This document shows, piece by piece, positions 36,339 to 45,933 of a stretch of DNA of 64,000 nt. A model generated the notes under the pieces. It made no database searches. It was not told the origin of the DNA and saw only the letters and a list, made by a program, of their open reading frames with translations. The position numbers were made by a program, and so were the translations under genes. The stretch comes from Jonesia quinghaiensis DSM 15701. GTDB taxonomy: Bacteria > Actinomycetota > Actinomycetes > Actinomycetales > Cellulomonadaceae. The stretch lies in contig NZ_AUHN01000004.1 in NCBI RefSeq assembly GCF_000423205.1, positions 496,001 to 560,000 on the forward strand, given 5' to 3'. Position 1 is the stretch's first letter; each line of letters opens with the position of its first letter.

Positions 36339-38867
36339 TCACATTGATGGAATCTCGGCCGCGATCGGTACTCGCAGTTGGGTTGCGATCGGTGTGTAAA
36401 GGTCAACATTCTGTTCTCTTGTTTGGAGGGAGAGTAAGAGAGCGTATCGGACTGGAAGGTTCTTCCTATCTGATCTACGGTTGTTTTTCCACCAACCGCC
36501 GACAGGTATCACTGCGACATTGTTGCACCGCGCAAGTTCTGCCCCAGTTCCGTGCCATTCGTCCTGGTGTAGTGAACCAAGATTGCGAGACTGCGGTCCG
36601 ACTAGCCAGCGCTGAGAGGCGTTTTTGCCGGGGCGGGATCCTTCCTCAGTGTTTTGTGCTTCACGGTTGATGCGCGCGATGAATTCGTGACGGCTCTCGA
36701 GAGGGTCTTGGAGATCAAAGCTGAGGCCGTGGGAACGGTATGCATATCGATTTCGCCAGCCCCGCCGAGAAGCGGATGGCTCGATGAAGTACGACAACGT
36801 GAGTCGAAGGCGAACTTCCGCACTCCCAAGCTCTTCAAGGACTTCTGCAGGCCAGGGGAGTGAGTGAAAGCGAAAGCGACGCATTGCAAGATCTGGCCCT
36901 TCGAAGGGGATGAATTGGTCTTGCGTTATGAGGGTTACAGCCTGACGTGAGGAGTTGAGAACGGCCTGTTCTGTCGGCACTCCCCATCCATACTGACGTA
37001 GCAACTGGTGTCGGTCAGTCTTGGTTGCTGCGTTGTTAATACCCCGTTTCATCGGCCCGGTCCACTCCGCGGAATGTGTGAGGAGGCCGCGTATTGTCTC
37101 GGGCCAGTACTCGGGATACCGCTCCATCGCGAGCGCCGCTAGCCGTGATGCCTGTGCTGTCGCAGCGCTAGTCGCGTTAGCCGAAGTGAGCGTGACATCA
37201 TTAGCGTTCCCAGTCGATCGCAGAGAGAGCAGCGGGTGTCTCTCATCGACTCCTCCAACACCGTCAGTGAGTACATTCCCGCCCTCCATGCAAATGTCCG
37301 GTTTTATCGGCCAACGGTGCTTGTCGAACATAACCGAGGTGCGAGTGTGAGGTGAGAGCTCTCCTGGCTCTGCCATCGCTCTCCAACCCGCGTACTGGGG
37401 ATGTTGAGGAACGTTCGCGCGGTCAGTGTAAGCACCGACCGTAAGAGCGTTCCAAGCTTGGGCAGGATCTTCGACCGCTGAAGTCTCCGAGTTGGTGCGG
37501 TGGTCCTCAATGTACGACGAAACATTGCCTGCAGCCACGACAATAAGGCGCGCTCTATCAGGGTCAGGGGCTCCAATGAGTTGGAATCGGTCACCATCGC
37601 GGGCGTTCTCAGTTCCGACTGCTAGGGCGTCAACGGCTGCGGACCAGAGGGTCGGTTCACCGTAGTTGTCTGGTGGGCAACTGAGAGTGAGGCAATAGAC
37701 GCGCCGCCGCGAGTTTGTGATCTCCGGGAGTGCTACTGCTTGGACAGTGGCGCTCCCATAGTCGATCGGATCAATTGCGCGTTCGCTGCGTGCAGGCCAC
37801 ATGCGGACAGATTCGAGGCGGTGTCGGAGCTTGATCGACTCGTTGCTGATTAGGTGCGGATCGAGGTCTCCAAAGAGGGCGAGGCCGGCCATGGACGTTC
37901 CGTGGCCATTGTGGTGGGAATCGTTGCCAGAGACTCCGATGATGGTGTGGTGGTCGTTCGTTGCGAGAGAGTCACGAAGGAGGATGTGCGTCCGGAGCAC
38001 TCCCGTATCGAGATGACATACGGCAGGGGCGTATTTCGACGCTGGGGTGATTCGATCGGCAAGATCTCCGAGATAGTCGGCCTGTTCAGTAGGGCTGAGG
38101 TCTTCGACGGTGTCAATGAACTCTGGCTTGCGGATCTCAGTAATTGGGACCGCTGTGAATGGCAGGATCTCAAGTTGTGACCAACTTGCCTCGATCCAGA
38201 CGATCACGCGGTCGCGAAGCTTGAGCGAGCGTTCCAGAACTCTTAACTCGTTGGCTGCAGCGAAGCTTTGAACAGTGTCAACATGTGCGCTGCCTGCGTC
38301 GAGCCAGAGCTCCCACCAATGTTGCCCATATTTGGGAGGCTCGTCGTTGGATGTCCACAGATCGGAAAGGACAGCGTGGCGTATGCGTGCGATGTTCGCG
38401 ACGAGATTCTGGTTCTTGGGGTTTCCAGTAGGGCCGTTTTTCTCGAGGTAGTCCTGGAATATTTGAAGGAACTTCTGCCTGTATTCATCCGCAACCCAAA
38501 CGGTAGCGCGCTCGGGATCGTATTCGGTGGCTTCACGGACAGACAGCAGAATCCATTTGGGGCGGGCAATCTTATGAGTAGTGTAGGTTTCGAGAGAGTC
38601 GAGTTTCAGCGGATAATCTGCGCTCTCGCCTTCGAGAACAATAACGGCGCCGGTCGCGCGGAGTTCCTCATCGTTGAGAAGGCGGACTGCTCGTTCCTCC
38701 TCAACCTCAGCAAAGGCTGTCTGCGCTTCTGTCTGGATGCCTTGCCCATGCTCCCATCGCCTTACGATACGTTGTTTGAATCCACCGCCTCTTGGGCGGT
38801 GGAAGTCAGCATCCACTGTGTGGCCATGGACGTAGATATGATCGAGACCACGTCCTTGCTCAGCCAA
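36339..38867 (-). CDS. ietS: Subtilisin-like (S8) protease, IetS-like
   Basis: An 842-aa cytosolic subtilase without signal peptide. A long N-terminal region (1-275) precedes the S8 domain, in which the triad is Asp287 (HLDTGVLRTH), His322 (NGHGTSMAGLA) and Ser567 (NATSAATAQ), with oxyanion Asn448 in VVAAGNVSS. About 250 further residues form a C-terminal beta-rich domain. A TTG start overlaps the stop of the AAA ATPase gene by 8 bases. A cytosolic subtilase coupled to an AAA ATPase is the IetAS arrangement, first described as a toxin/antitoxin-like plasmid-stability locus on an Agrobacterium Ti plasmid and later reported as an anti-phage system. Symbol assigned by architecture only. Confidence 0.8.
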   Translation of the reverse strand: MAEQGRGLDHIYVHGHTVDADFHRPRGGGFKQRIVRRWEHGQGIQTEAQTAFAEVEEERAVRLLNDEELRATGAVIVLEGESADYPLKLDSLETYTTHKIARPKWILLSVREATEYDPERATVWVADEYRQKFLQIFQDYLEKNGPTGNPKNQNLVANIARIRHAVLSDLWTSNDEPPKYGQHWWELWLDAGSAHVDTVQSFAAANELRVLERSLKLRDRVIVWIEASWSQLEILPFTAVPITEIRKPEFIDTVEDLSPTEQADYLGDLADRITPASKYAPAVCHLDTGVLRTHILLRDSLATNDHHTIIGVSGNDSHHNGHGTSMAGLALFGDLDPHLISNESIKLRHRLESVRMWPARSERAIDPIDYGSATVQAVALPEITNSRRRVYCLTLSCPPDNYGEPTLWSAAVDALAVGTENARDGDRFQLIGAPDPDRARLIVVAAGNVSSYIEDHRTNSETSAVEDPAQAWNALTVGAYTDRANVPQHPQYAGWRAMAEPGELSPHTRTSVMFDKHRWPIKPDICMEGGNVLTDGVGGVDERHPLLSLRSTGNANDVTLTSANATSAATAQASRLAALAMERYPEYWPETIRGLLTHSAEWTGPMKRGINNAATKTDRHQLLRQYGWGVPTEQAVLNSSRQAVTLITQDQFIPFEGPDLAMRRFRFHSLPWPAEVLEELGSAEVRLRLTLSYFIEPSASRRGWRNRYAYRSHGLSFDLQDPLESRHEFIARINREAQNTEEGSRPGKNASQRWLVGPQSRNLGSLHQDEWHGTGAELARCNNVAVIPVGGWWKNNRRSDRKNLPVRYALLLSLQTREQNVDLYTPIATQLRVPIAAEIPSM

Positions 38868-39828
38868 GACTTGCCGTTCTGCGTGACCTCAGGGCTGTAA
38901 TAAGGTCTTCTCGGTCAACGTGACTTTCTCCGCGCATGAGTGCAACCTTGGCGGCTGATTCCGATGCCTTCACGAGTTCAGCGTGGCTAAGCCCGTTAGT
39001 GTATTCGCCTAATTTAGCCAGGCTTGTGCCAGTCACAAGAGATCCCAAGCGTGCCTTCATCACTGCTACCGCTTGCCTTGTATCAGGGAGGTCGTAGGTC
39101 AAGACTGCGTCAAATCTTCTAAACAGTGCCTTATCGAGGATTGATCGATGATTCGTTGCAGCAAGCACGATCGATTCCGGACTAGCTTCCTCGAGGAACA
39201 TAAGAAACGAGTTCAGGATTCGTCTAGCCTCACCAACGTCGTTGCCCGAGCGATCCGCGCCGAGGGCGTCGAATTCGTCGAACAGGTATACGGCGCGGTT
39301 TCGCGCGACAGCGTCGAAAACGAGGCGCAACTTGCTCGCGGTTTCGCCCATGAACTTGCTGAGTAGACCGTCTAGTCTCACTGTGATCATGGGCAACGAG
39401 AGTTCTGTAGCGAGAACTGTCGCGGTCATAGTTTTGCCGGTACCGGGAGGGCCTTCCAGTAGAAGGCGATGCGCGGGGGCGAAGCCGTGTTCGAGAAGGT
39501 TTTTGCGTTGCCGTTGCTCCGCAATGACTTGCTTGATCTGCAGTACAAGGTCAGCCGGTGCGACAAGTTGGCGCAGGCTGACCTTGGCGTGTGTCTCCTC
39601 GACGAGCTCCGCAAGCTCTCCGCGTGGCTGGGCCATCGAGGTGACAGCTCCCAGAGGGGTGCGCTGACGAGAAGAGTCAACAGCTTTCTTGATATCGCCT
39701 GCGAGGACATGATGACCTTGTTTGGCTTCGCGAGCGGCGACCTGGAGTGCAACGGAGTAGAAGGCAGCATCGTCACCGGCAGCGTGACTACGCACCATCG
39801 CTGTGATGTGTTCTGCTGTACTTGCCAC
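38860..39828 (-). CDS. ietA: AAA family ATPase, IetA-like
   Basis: A 322-aa ATPase. Residues 1-110 form a helical N-terminal part; the AAA module has Walker A EGPPGTGKT (125-133), pore-loop-like SKFMGET (158-163), Walker B AVYLFDEFDALG (179-190), sensor Asn in AATNHRS (about 226) and an Arg finger in LFRRFD. The GTG at 39828 is preferred over a longer frame because of the strong gaaggaggtg before it. It is translationally coupled to the subtilase. In IetAS the ATPase is thought to control the toxic protease; that role here is inferred. Confidence 0.82.
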   Translation of the reverse strand: MASTAEHITAMVRSHAAGDDAAFYSVALQVAAREAKQGHHVLAGDIKKAVDSSRQRTPLGAVTSMAQPRGELAELVEETHAKVSLRQLVAPADLVLQIKQVIAEQRQRKNLLEHGFAPAHRLLLEGPPGTGKTMTATVLATELSLPMITVRLDGLLSKFMGETASKLRLVFDAVARNRAVYLFDEFDALGADRSGNDVGEARRILNSFLMFLEEASPESIVLAATNHRSILDKALFRRFDAVLTYDLPDTRQAVAVMKARLGSLVTGTSLAKLGEYTNGLSHAELVKASESAAKVALMRGESHVDREDLITALRSRRTASLG

Positions 39829-40244
39829 GGTGCACCTCCTTCTTCTAGCTCCCCATGATACCGCGCGTCTATAAAGTCTTAGGGATGGCCACACAGACAT
39901 CACATCTCTTGTTTTACGCTGGTGAGGGACTGATTAGCTCACTTCACTGAACGCTTACTCAAGGAGGTCCGCCGTGATCGGGTTCACGGTTTCGTTGCGG
40001 AGTGACGTTGGGGACTCTGGCCTTGTTTGTTGTGTCCGGAGTCGACTGTATGTTTCGTTTCTCCTGGCCGAAGTGCTGTACACCCATCCGTGCCGTGCGG
40101 TACGGCACGGCACGGCACGGGGGCGCTCCGCACCCCACGCACTATCAACACCATTCTTCCGTCCGGCCAGTGCCCTTGAAGTGAAGCAATTTCGTGCGGC
40201 CCTAGTGAGGTCGAGCCTGTTTTGCAAACGAGGGGTGGCCTTTG
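39829..40244. promoter_or_regulatory. Promoter region of the ietAS-like operon
   Basis: About 415 bases without a gene. The minus strand has a TATCAT hexamer about 25 bases before the ribosome-binding site that could be the -10 of the ATPase gene. A hairpin with GGCAC repeats lies at 40088-40121. Otherwise nothing recognised. Confidence 0.4.
40088..40121. repeat. GGCAC repeat hairpin
   Basis: CCGTGCCGT (40088-40096) pairs with ACGGCACGG (40102-40110) across a 5-nt loop; the right arm is followed by two more CACGG units, giving GGCAC direct repeats. It may be a terminator for the DUF2188 gene transcript or a protein site. Confidence 0.5.
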
Positions 40245-40469
40245 CTATCCCTTAGGCGGATGCGGGTCGTTGCCGTAGGAGTTTTTCTCGCCTATGGTCC
40301 CGTCCATCTTGCGGATAGTGTGTTCAACACCTCTGTCCTGCGCCATTTGTCGCCCGACCGCCTGCTGTTCTGCCTTCGTGCCGCCGGCGTGTGCTGCACG
40401 GTTGCTGCCTTCCACCTTCGACTTCCACACGCCGTCTTCGTTGTAAGTCGAGATATCACCCTTGGCCAT
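40245..40469 (-). CDS. DUF2188 domain-containing protein
   Basis: A 74-aa basic cytosolic protein matching the DUF2188 pattern: DGVWKSKVEGSNRAAHAGGTKAEQQAVGRQMAQDRGVEHTIRKMDGTI. Members are small, found near phage and mobile DNA as well as in cores; function unknown. The ATG at 40469 follows aaaggagc; the longer frame is rejected. It lies in the accessory block next to the IetAS-like genes. Confidence 0.8.
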   Translation of the reverse strand: MAKGDISTYNEDGVWKSKVEGSNRAAHAGGTKAEQQAVGRQMAQDRGVEHTIRKMDGTIGEKNSYGNDPHPPKG

Positions 40470-40623
40470 GACTGCTCCTTTGCTCGTCAATTCGGACCGA
40501 CTGCCCGTGCAGGAAGTATCCCAAATGTCACTGACATTTCTGCCGAACTTTCTCCGACCTTCACATACTCGAGAACCCAACTCCTACGTCACTGTAGGCA
40601 GAGGACATTCGCGTTTCTGGTGG

Positions 40624-41088
40624 CTAAACGATGATGAAGATCGCCCAGATACTTGCCCAAGTCTCGAACACAATCCCGACTACGAGCAGCCCAGCACTCC
40701 ACACTTGCGGCCTTAGCGTGGATTTCATCTGCCACACCGATTCGGTGTAGTGCTGGCGTTTTTCGTTGTTGTAGGTGTTGGGCACCATGCCGTGACGGTT
40801 GAATTCACATGCGAACTCTTTGCTGACCTGATTCTCGGCTCGCTCCTTGGCCACGCGGATCTCTTCCCGACGCTCCGCCACTGTGCCTCTCATCGCTTCC
40901 TCGAGTGGCTCGATAACCTCTTTGCGACGTGCCTGAAATCGCGCGTTCAGGTCCTCGGAAATCGCGGGACGCTTTCTCGCCGCGTCAACCGATCTCATAA
41001 TGCTCAGCACCGCCACGATTAGCGCTGCACCCTGAGCCACCGACCCTACGATGAAAAGCCCGACGATCCACCCTTGCTCTGTTGTCAT
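40624..41088 (-). CDS. Hypothetical membrane protein with coiled-coil middle
   Basis: A 154-aa protein with one N-terminal helix (about residues 8-32), a charged, probably coiled-coil cytoplasmic segment (about 40-110; ARRKEVIEPLEEAMRGTVAERREEIRVAKERAENQ) and a C-terminal helix (about 132-152). No family recognised. The start at 41088 sits directly after aggagc, which is very close; a TTG at 41115 is an alternative. Confidence 0.6.
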   Translation of the reverse strand: MTTEQGWIVGLFIVGSVAQGAALIVAVLSIMRSVDAARKRPAISEDLNARFQARRKEVIEPLEEAMRGTVAERREEIRVAKERAENQVSKEFACEFNRHGMVPNTYNNEKRQHYTESVWQMKSTLRPQVWSAGLLVVGIVFETWASIWAIFIIV

Positions 41089-41194
41089 GCTCCTATCGTG
41101 CCTAACACGCGCCAAGTGGCGTCAAGCGCAGTGGCGCATCGTGTAGCCATTATGTCCGCTTTTGGAGCGGCAAATATCCGCCTGCACCCACCAT

Positions 41195-41220
41195 CCACAC
41201 CTGTTAACCCACAGGTGTGG
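41195..41220 (-). terminator. Hairpin overlapping the eccC stop codon
   Basis: Perfect 10-bp arms CCACACCTGT (41195-41204) and ACAGGTGTGG (41211-41220) with loop TAACCC. The gene's TAA (41206-41204) lies at the base of the loop, so stop codon and hairpin overlap. No T-run. Confidence 0.65.
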
Positions 41221-44200
41221 ATACCAGTGCTTCGCGGTTCGCGACGTGGATGAGGCGTGGGGATTGGCCGCGCCGCACAATGGTGGCCCGCCCTGGGATG
41301 GCGTTGCTGGCGTACACCCCTGGCCATAGTGGGCCTTCGGAGCGGTCCCCAGATAGCACGATCCCGGTGCCGCCGGTGTCGCGCAGCATCTGCAGCCCGG
41401 AGTCATACAGTGCGCGTGACGCCCCGGCGACGGGGCGGGTCACGATCACGTGGAACCGGATGTTGCGTGCTGATGGCAGGAACGGCAATAGTTGCGTCAG
41501 TGGGTTGCGCCCACCTGCGGCAATAATGTCGAGGTCGTCAATGATGAACACAACCCGCATGGTGGCGGGGGCGTCGTGGGTGAGGCGTTTTTCGAGTTCC
41601 GTGGCCAACGCGGCGGCGAGTTGTTCCGCTTTGATGAGGCTGTTGGCGTGCCCGCCCAAGTATTCTTCGGGGCAGTTGGTGCCTAGGTCGCCGCGGGTTT
41701 CCACCACCGCGAAAACGAGTTCTTCTGGTGTGTGGCGTTCCATGAGGGCGGCCATAATGTGCCGCACTGCGGTGGTTTTTCCGCTGCGGGAGTCACCCAA
41801 AATCAACAGGTGTTGGTCGCCGTTGTCGAGGTCCAACAGTTCTGGGGTCATGGTGTCTTGGCGCAACCCCAACGGAACCTGCACAGGTGTTTCCTCAGCG
41901 GTTGGGAGCGTCGCGGGGTCCAGGGTGTCGGGCAGCAACCGGATGGGGGATGCGCTGGGCCCATTCCAGCTCGCGCTAACTTGAGCAGCCAGTGTTGCCA
42001 ATGCTTCACCGAGGTTGTCGTCGCCCAGGTCATCCACAACGGGCAACGCAACTTGTGCGGTGTTGCCGTCGTGGGTGAGTGCCCGCCCAGGTTGGTCGGA
42101 GCGGATGAGTTCGGAGAGTTTACGGCCAATGGTGGATTCGCTGGCATCGTTCAACCGCAGTTCCGCACGGGTTCCGATAAGCGGCTGCAACCGCATCGGC
42201 AGGTCGTTCCACCGGGTCAGTGCCATAACAACGTGCACCCCGTGGGATGAGCCGCGCGCCAGAATATCTGCGATCGGGTCGGCGAGGCTATCAAATTCGG
42301 TGCGGACCAGGGCGTACCCGTCAATGAGTAGGACAACGTCAGCGGCGCCGTCCCCAAGTTCGCCGCGTGCGTGGCGGGTGCGGAACTCGTGCAGCGATTC
42401 GATGCCGTGCTTTTTGCTGAGCCGTTCCCGGTCAGTGATGAGTTGGCGTAGTTCGTCGAGGAGCCGGTGTTGTTCTTCCCGCATGGACCGGGTGGCGATG
42501 CTTCCCACGTGGGGGAACGCTTCCAACCGGGCAAGCCCCGCCCCAGCCAAATCAAGGCCGTACACGGCGATGTCGCGGGGTGTGTGGGTGGTGGCGATAC
42601 CCGCGGCGAGGGTGCGTAGGAATGTGGTGCGCCCACTGTGTGGTGCCCCAATGATGGCGTGGTGCCCGCCAGCTGCGGTGAGGTCCAGCATCCACGGTTG
42701 TTGGGTTTGGCGTGACGGGATGTCTTCGATACCCACAGGGATAGACAGGTGAGTGCGCGGGTGGTCGTCGAGTACCGAAATGAGGGGGATGCGGTCGGCC
42801 AGTGGTGGCAACCACACAGGTGTGGTTGCCAGTATGTCGGTTGTCAGGCGGGTGACCACTTCATCAATGATGCGCCGCCCACTGCTGGCCGCGACAGGTT
42901 GGACGGGGCGTTGTTCGATGTCCGCGCGGTCCACTTCGATGGTGTTGTAGGGCGGTTCAGCGAGAACACCCCAGGTGTCGTCCGCTGTGTCGAGGGTGCG
43001 CGCCGTGGTGGCAGGAACTGGCCCGGATACGTACGCGGCGGTGAACTGCACGTACGTGGTGGTGTCAACTTTGAGGTATCCAACACCGGGGATTGGTGGC
43101 AGGTAGTGGGCGTCAGGGGTTTCAAGAATCATGGTGGATTCTTGTGCGGAGAAGGTTCGCAACGCGATCCGGTAGGACAGGTAGCTTTCCAACCCGCGTA
43201 GGCGCCCAGATTCTAGGCGTTGCGATGCTAGAAGAAGGTGAATACCTAGTGCCCGCCCGATGCGCCCAATTTGCAGCAGCACACTAATGAACTCAGGTTC
43301 AGCGGTGAGTAGTTCACCGAATTCGTCAATGACGAGGAACAGGTGGGGCAGGGGCGCCAAAGCGGGGTTTGTGGCGCGCGCTGCCCGGTAGTCGGTGATG
43401 CTGGCGTGGCTGCCTGCCTCTTTGAGGAGGCGTTGGCGGCGCACAATTTCTCCTTCGATGGAAGCTTTGGCGCGGGCAATGAGTTGTTGATCGTCGGCCA
43501 GGTTGTCGATGATTCCGGCGACGTGGGGGAGGCGTGCGAAGGGGGTGAAGGCCGCGCCACCTTTGTAGTCCATGAGGATCATGGCGAGGTCATCAGGGCT
43601 GTGCCGGGCGGCGAGGGACAAAATGAGGGTGCGCAGAAACTCTGATTTCCCGGACCCGGTCGCACCAATGCAAATCCCGTGTGGGCCCATGCCGCCGTGC
43701 GCTGATTCGCGCAGGTCCAACGTGACAGTGTCCCCGTTGTCGGTGATACCAAATGGTGCTTGAAGGAAACTACCAGCGGGTTGTTGGTGCCACCGCCTTG
43801 GGGAAACGTCCTTCAGATCGGTGATACCTAAGGAATCGAGTGCGTCTGGTGTTGCGGTGGTTGCCGTGTCACGGCTGGTTGCTGCGGACAAACTCAACCC
43901 GGCAAGTTCCCCGGTGAGTGCCGCAAAAACGCGTGAGTCCATCAGGTCGGGGGTGAGGGTTTCGGGTAGCGCTGGGGGCGTGCTGGCACTGGAACCGGCA
44001 CTGAGACCGCCGTTACCGGCACCTGGTGTGTGATCTACCCGCGCTGTGACGCGGCCCGTGGCGGGGTCCTGCTGCACGGTAATGCGCAACGAGGTGTCTT
44101 CGGGTTCGTCGATGCGGTCCTTAACCATCGTGATGACGGTGATTCCCAGCTGTGCGAGGGATTCTATACCCACCGGCAGGGGGAAACGCCCTGCCGGCAG

Positions 44201-45175
44201 GGCCGTGGCATCAACAAGCAAGATCAGGGGAACTTCTGTGTTCCCCGCCTGTGCCGGTAGGTGGCTGCGGGCAATGGCGCGCTGTGCGCGTGCGGCGGTT
44301 TCTGCGGCGATCAGCTCCCCGAGGGTCGCCATATCAGGGGCGATACGGCGGGCGAGTACAGGCCCATCCCAGGCGTCCATTCGCAGGTGCGGTAGCCCAT
44401 CAATTCCTGCCCATTGCGCCCGGCGTGCGGGCGGAATAACCGCCCCAACCTGCAGGTCTCGTGGCGAGTGGAACACAGCCAAGTGGGCGAGCATTGACCG
44501 CACAACACCATCGGTGAGGTCAGGTGCCCCCACCACGGACACGGTGGTTTGGCTACGTAGTGACACCCACGCCGGGAAACCAGGGATAGTGGATGCGGCA
44601 TCACAGACACGCTGCGCAGCGGCCGCCATCAACGGGTCAAAGGGGTTCACCGGGTCGGGTGCTGCGGGCAAGTGCATCGCCAACCACGGAACCGCACCTG
44701 AGCCGATGCGCACCGACAGCGCATCAGCGTCACGCCGCCGCCGCTCCCATAAACGTTCCGGGTTGCGGGCCAGGTGCATCAACCGGTTGGGGGCCGGGTA
44801 CACCGCGAGCGCTGTGGTGCGGGCGGTGTTGTGGAGGTCGCGTGTGTGGGTGCGTTGTTGTTCGAGGTAGTCCAGGTAGCGTTCGCGGGCGCGGCGGCGT
44901 GTGCGTGCGGCGTTGGCGCGTTGGGTGAAGGTCATGCCGACTGCGGATAGGAGTGCGACGAGGAGGATGACTGCACCAACACCGACCATCAGGGGGTTGG
45001 CGCGTAGCACCACGATCATGGTGATGGAGGACAGTGATCCGATGACGGGGAGCAGTGTTTGGATGGGGATTCCGCCGGTGGGGGCGTCGCCGAGTTGGGG
45101 TGGGTTTGCCAGGGTGTGTGGTTCTGGGGGTGTGAGGGGTTCGACGATTCGTGCTGGTCTGTGGATGACGGTCAT
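41204..45175 (-). CDS. eccC: Type VII secretion FtsK/SpoIIIE ATPase EccC
   Basis: A 1323-aa motor of the type VII (WXG100) secretion system. Two membrane helices (about residues 38-85) are followed by three FtsK/SpoIIIE domains. The first has a canonical P-loop GATGSGKSEF (504-513) and Walker B FLVIDEFGEL; the second has GAPHSGRTT (about 840) and the third GDSRSGKTT (about 1120). It is the single-chain EccCa+b form. The ATG at 45175 overlaps the MinD-like stop (ATGA). It is the last gene of the operon and pairs with the two WXG100 genes divergent at the other end. Confidence 0.95.
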   Translation of the reverse strand: MTVIHRPARIVEPLTPPEPHTLANPPQLGDAPTGGIPIQTLLPVIGSLSSITMIVVLRANPLMVGVGAVILLVALLSAVGMTFTQRANAARTRRRARERYLDYLEQQRTHTRDLHNTARTTALAVYPAPNRLMHLARNPERLWERRRRDADALSVRIGSGAVPWLAMHLPAAPDPVNPFDPLMAAAAQRVCDAASTIPGFPAWVSLRSQTTVSVVGAPDLTDGVVRSMLAHLAVFHSPRDLQVGAVIPPARRAQWAGIDGLPHLRMDAWDGPVLARRIAPDMATLGELIAAETAARAQRAIARSHLPAQAGNTEVPLILLVDATALPAGRFPLPVGIESLAQLGITVITMVKDRIDEPEDTSLRITVQQDPATGRVTARVDHTPGAGNGGLSAGSSASTPPALPETLTPDLMDSRVFAALTGELAGLSLSAATSRDTATTATPDALDSLGITDLKDVSPRRWHQQPAGSFLQAPFGITDNGDTVTLDLRESAHGGMGPHGICIGATGSGKSEFLRTLILSLAARHSPDDLAMILMDYKGGAAFTPFARLPHVAGIIDNLADDQQLIARAKASIEGEIVRRQRLLKEAGSHASITDYRAARATNPALAPLPHLFLVIDEFGELLTAEPEFISVLLQIGRIGRALGIHLLLASQRLESGRLRGLESYLSYRIALRTFSAQESTMILETPDAHYLPPIPGVGYLKVDTTTYVQFTAAYVSGPVPATTARTLDTADDTWGVLAEPPYNTIEVDRADIEQRPVQPVAASSGRRIIDEVVTRLTTDILATTPVWLPPLADRIPLISVLDDHPRTHLSIPVGIEDIPSRQTQQPWMLDLTAAGGHHAIIGAPHSGRTTFLRTLAAGIATTHTPRDIAVYGLDLAGAGLARLEAFPHVGSIATRSMREEQHRLLDELRQLITDRERLSKKHGIESLHEFRTRHARGELGDGAADVVLLIDGYALVRTEFDSLADPIADILARGSSHGVHVVMALTRWNDLPMRLQPLIGTRAELRLNDASESTIGRKLSELIRSDQPGRALTHDGNTAQVALPVVDDLGDDNLGEALATLAAQVSASWNGPSASPIRLLPDTLDPATLPTAEETPVQVPLGLRQDTMTPELLDLDNGDQHLLILGDSRSGKTTAVRHIMAALMERHTPEELVFAVVETRGDLGTNCPEEYLGGHANSLIKAEQLAAALATELEKRLTHDAPATMRVVFIIDDLDIIAAGGRNPLTQLLPFLPSARNIRFHVIVTRPVAGASRALYDSGLQMLRDTGGTGIVLSGDRSEGPLWPGVYASNAIPGRATIVRRGQSPRLIHVANREALVSTPVG

Positions 45176-45933
45176 GGGGTGTTTCCTGTGACGGCGAAGG
45201 CGCCGAGGATCAGGGCGTCGCGGTCGCGGTGGCGGGTGGTGTATTCCATGACGGGGATGTTCAGGGTGGGGGTGATGTGGCGGATCCAGTGGCTTTGGGT
45301 GGTGGTGGGGTCGACAAAGGCGACGGTGACGTCTACTCCGGTGGTGTGGAGGGAGCGGGCGAGGGCGATGCTTTGTTCGGCTTGCCATCTGGTGGGTGGG
45401 GAGACGACGACGACGGCGTGGCCGGTTGCGGCTTGGTGGTGTGCGGTGAATAGTGAGCCGACTTGTGGCCAGTGGGTGAGCACTATGTCGAAGTAGCGGC
45501 TGATGGGGGCGACGCGTTCTTGCCAGAGTGCGGCGAGGGATGAGCGGGTCATGTCTGGGTCGCCGGGGAGTTCGTCGACGGCGCAGCCTAGTGTTCCGGT
45601 TGCGTAGCGTAGGCGGCGGAGGAGTTTTTTGGGGGCGTTGATTCCGGCGGGTAGGTCGTTGAGGGTGACTGGGGGTAGTGCGGTGGTGATGCCGGGGTCG
45701 CCGGGGTTGATGGCGGTGTCAACGACGAGTACTCGGCCGGGGCGGTGTGAGCCGATGGCTGCTCCCAGGGTCCAGGTGAGGTGCCCTGTGGTGGTGGGCC
45801 CTGGGGTGGGGAACATGGACATCACTGATACGCGCCGTGCTGTGGCTAGTGGTTGTTCCATCATGGTCGCTGCGGTGAGGACGTCGTGTTGCCAGGACGT
45901 TCCGGTGCGCGATAGGAGGGTGGTGAGGTTCAC
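45172..45933 (-). CDS. T7SS-associated MinD/ParA-like protein with degenerate P-loop
   Basis: A 253-aa protein resembling the MinD-like ATPases encoded in type VII loci. The expected deviant Walker A (KGGxGKT) is replaced by MFPTPGPTTTGHLTW (about residues 38-52), lacking both lysines, although later features (VLVVDTAINPGDPG, Walker-A'-like Asp; FDIVLTHWPQVGS) survive. It probably no longer hydrolyses ATP. The GTG at 45933 overlaps the eccD stop as GTGA, so the long upstream frame is rejected. Confidence 0.75.
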   Translation of the reverse strand: MNLTTLLSRTGTSWQHDVLTAATMMEQPLATARRVSVMSMFPTPGPTTTGHLTWTLGAAIGSHRPGRVLVVDTAINPGDPGITTALPPVTLNDLPAGINAPKKLLRRLRYATGTLGCAVDELPGDPDMTRSSLAALWQERVAPISRYFDIVLTHWPQVGSLFTAHHQAATGHAVVVVSPPTRWQAEQSIALARSLHTTGVDVTVAFVDPTTTQSHWIRHITPTLNIPVMEYTTRHRDRDALILGAFAVTGNTP

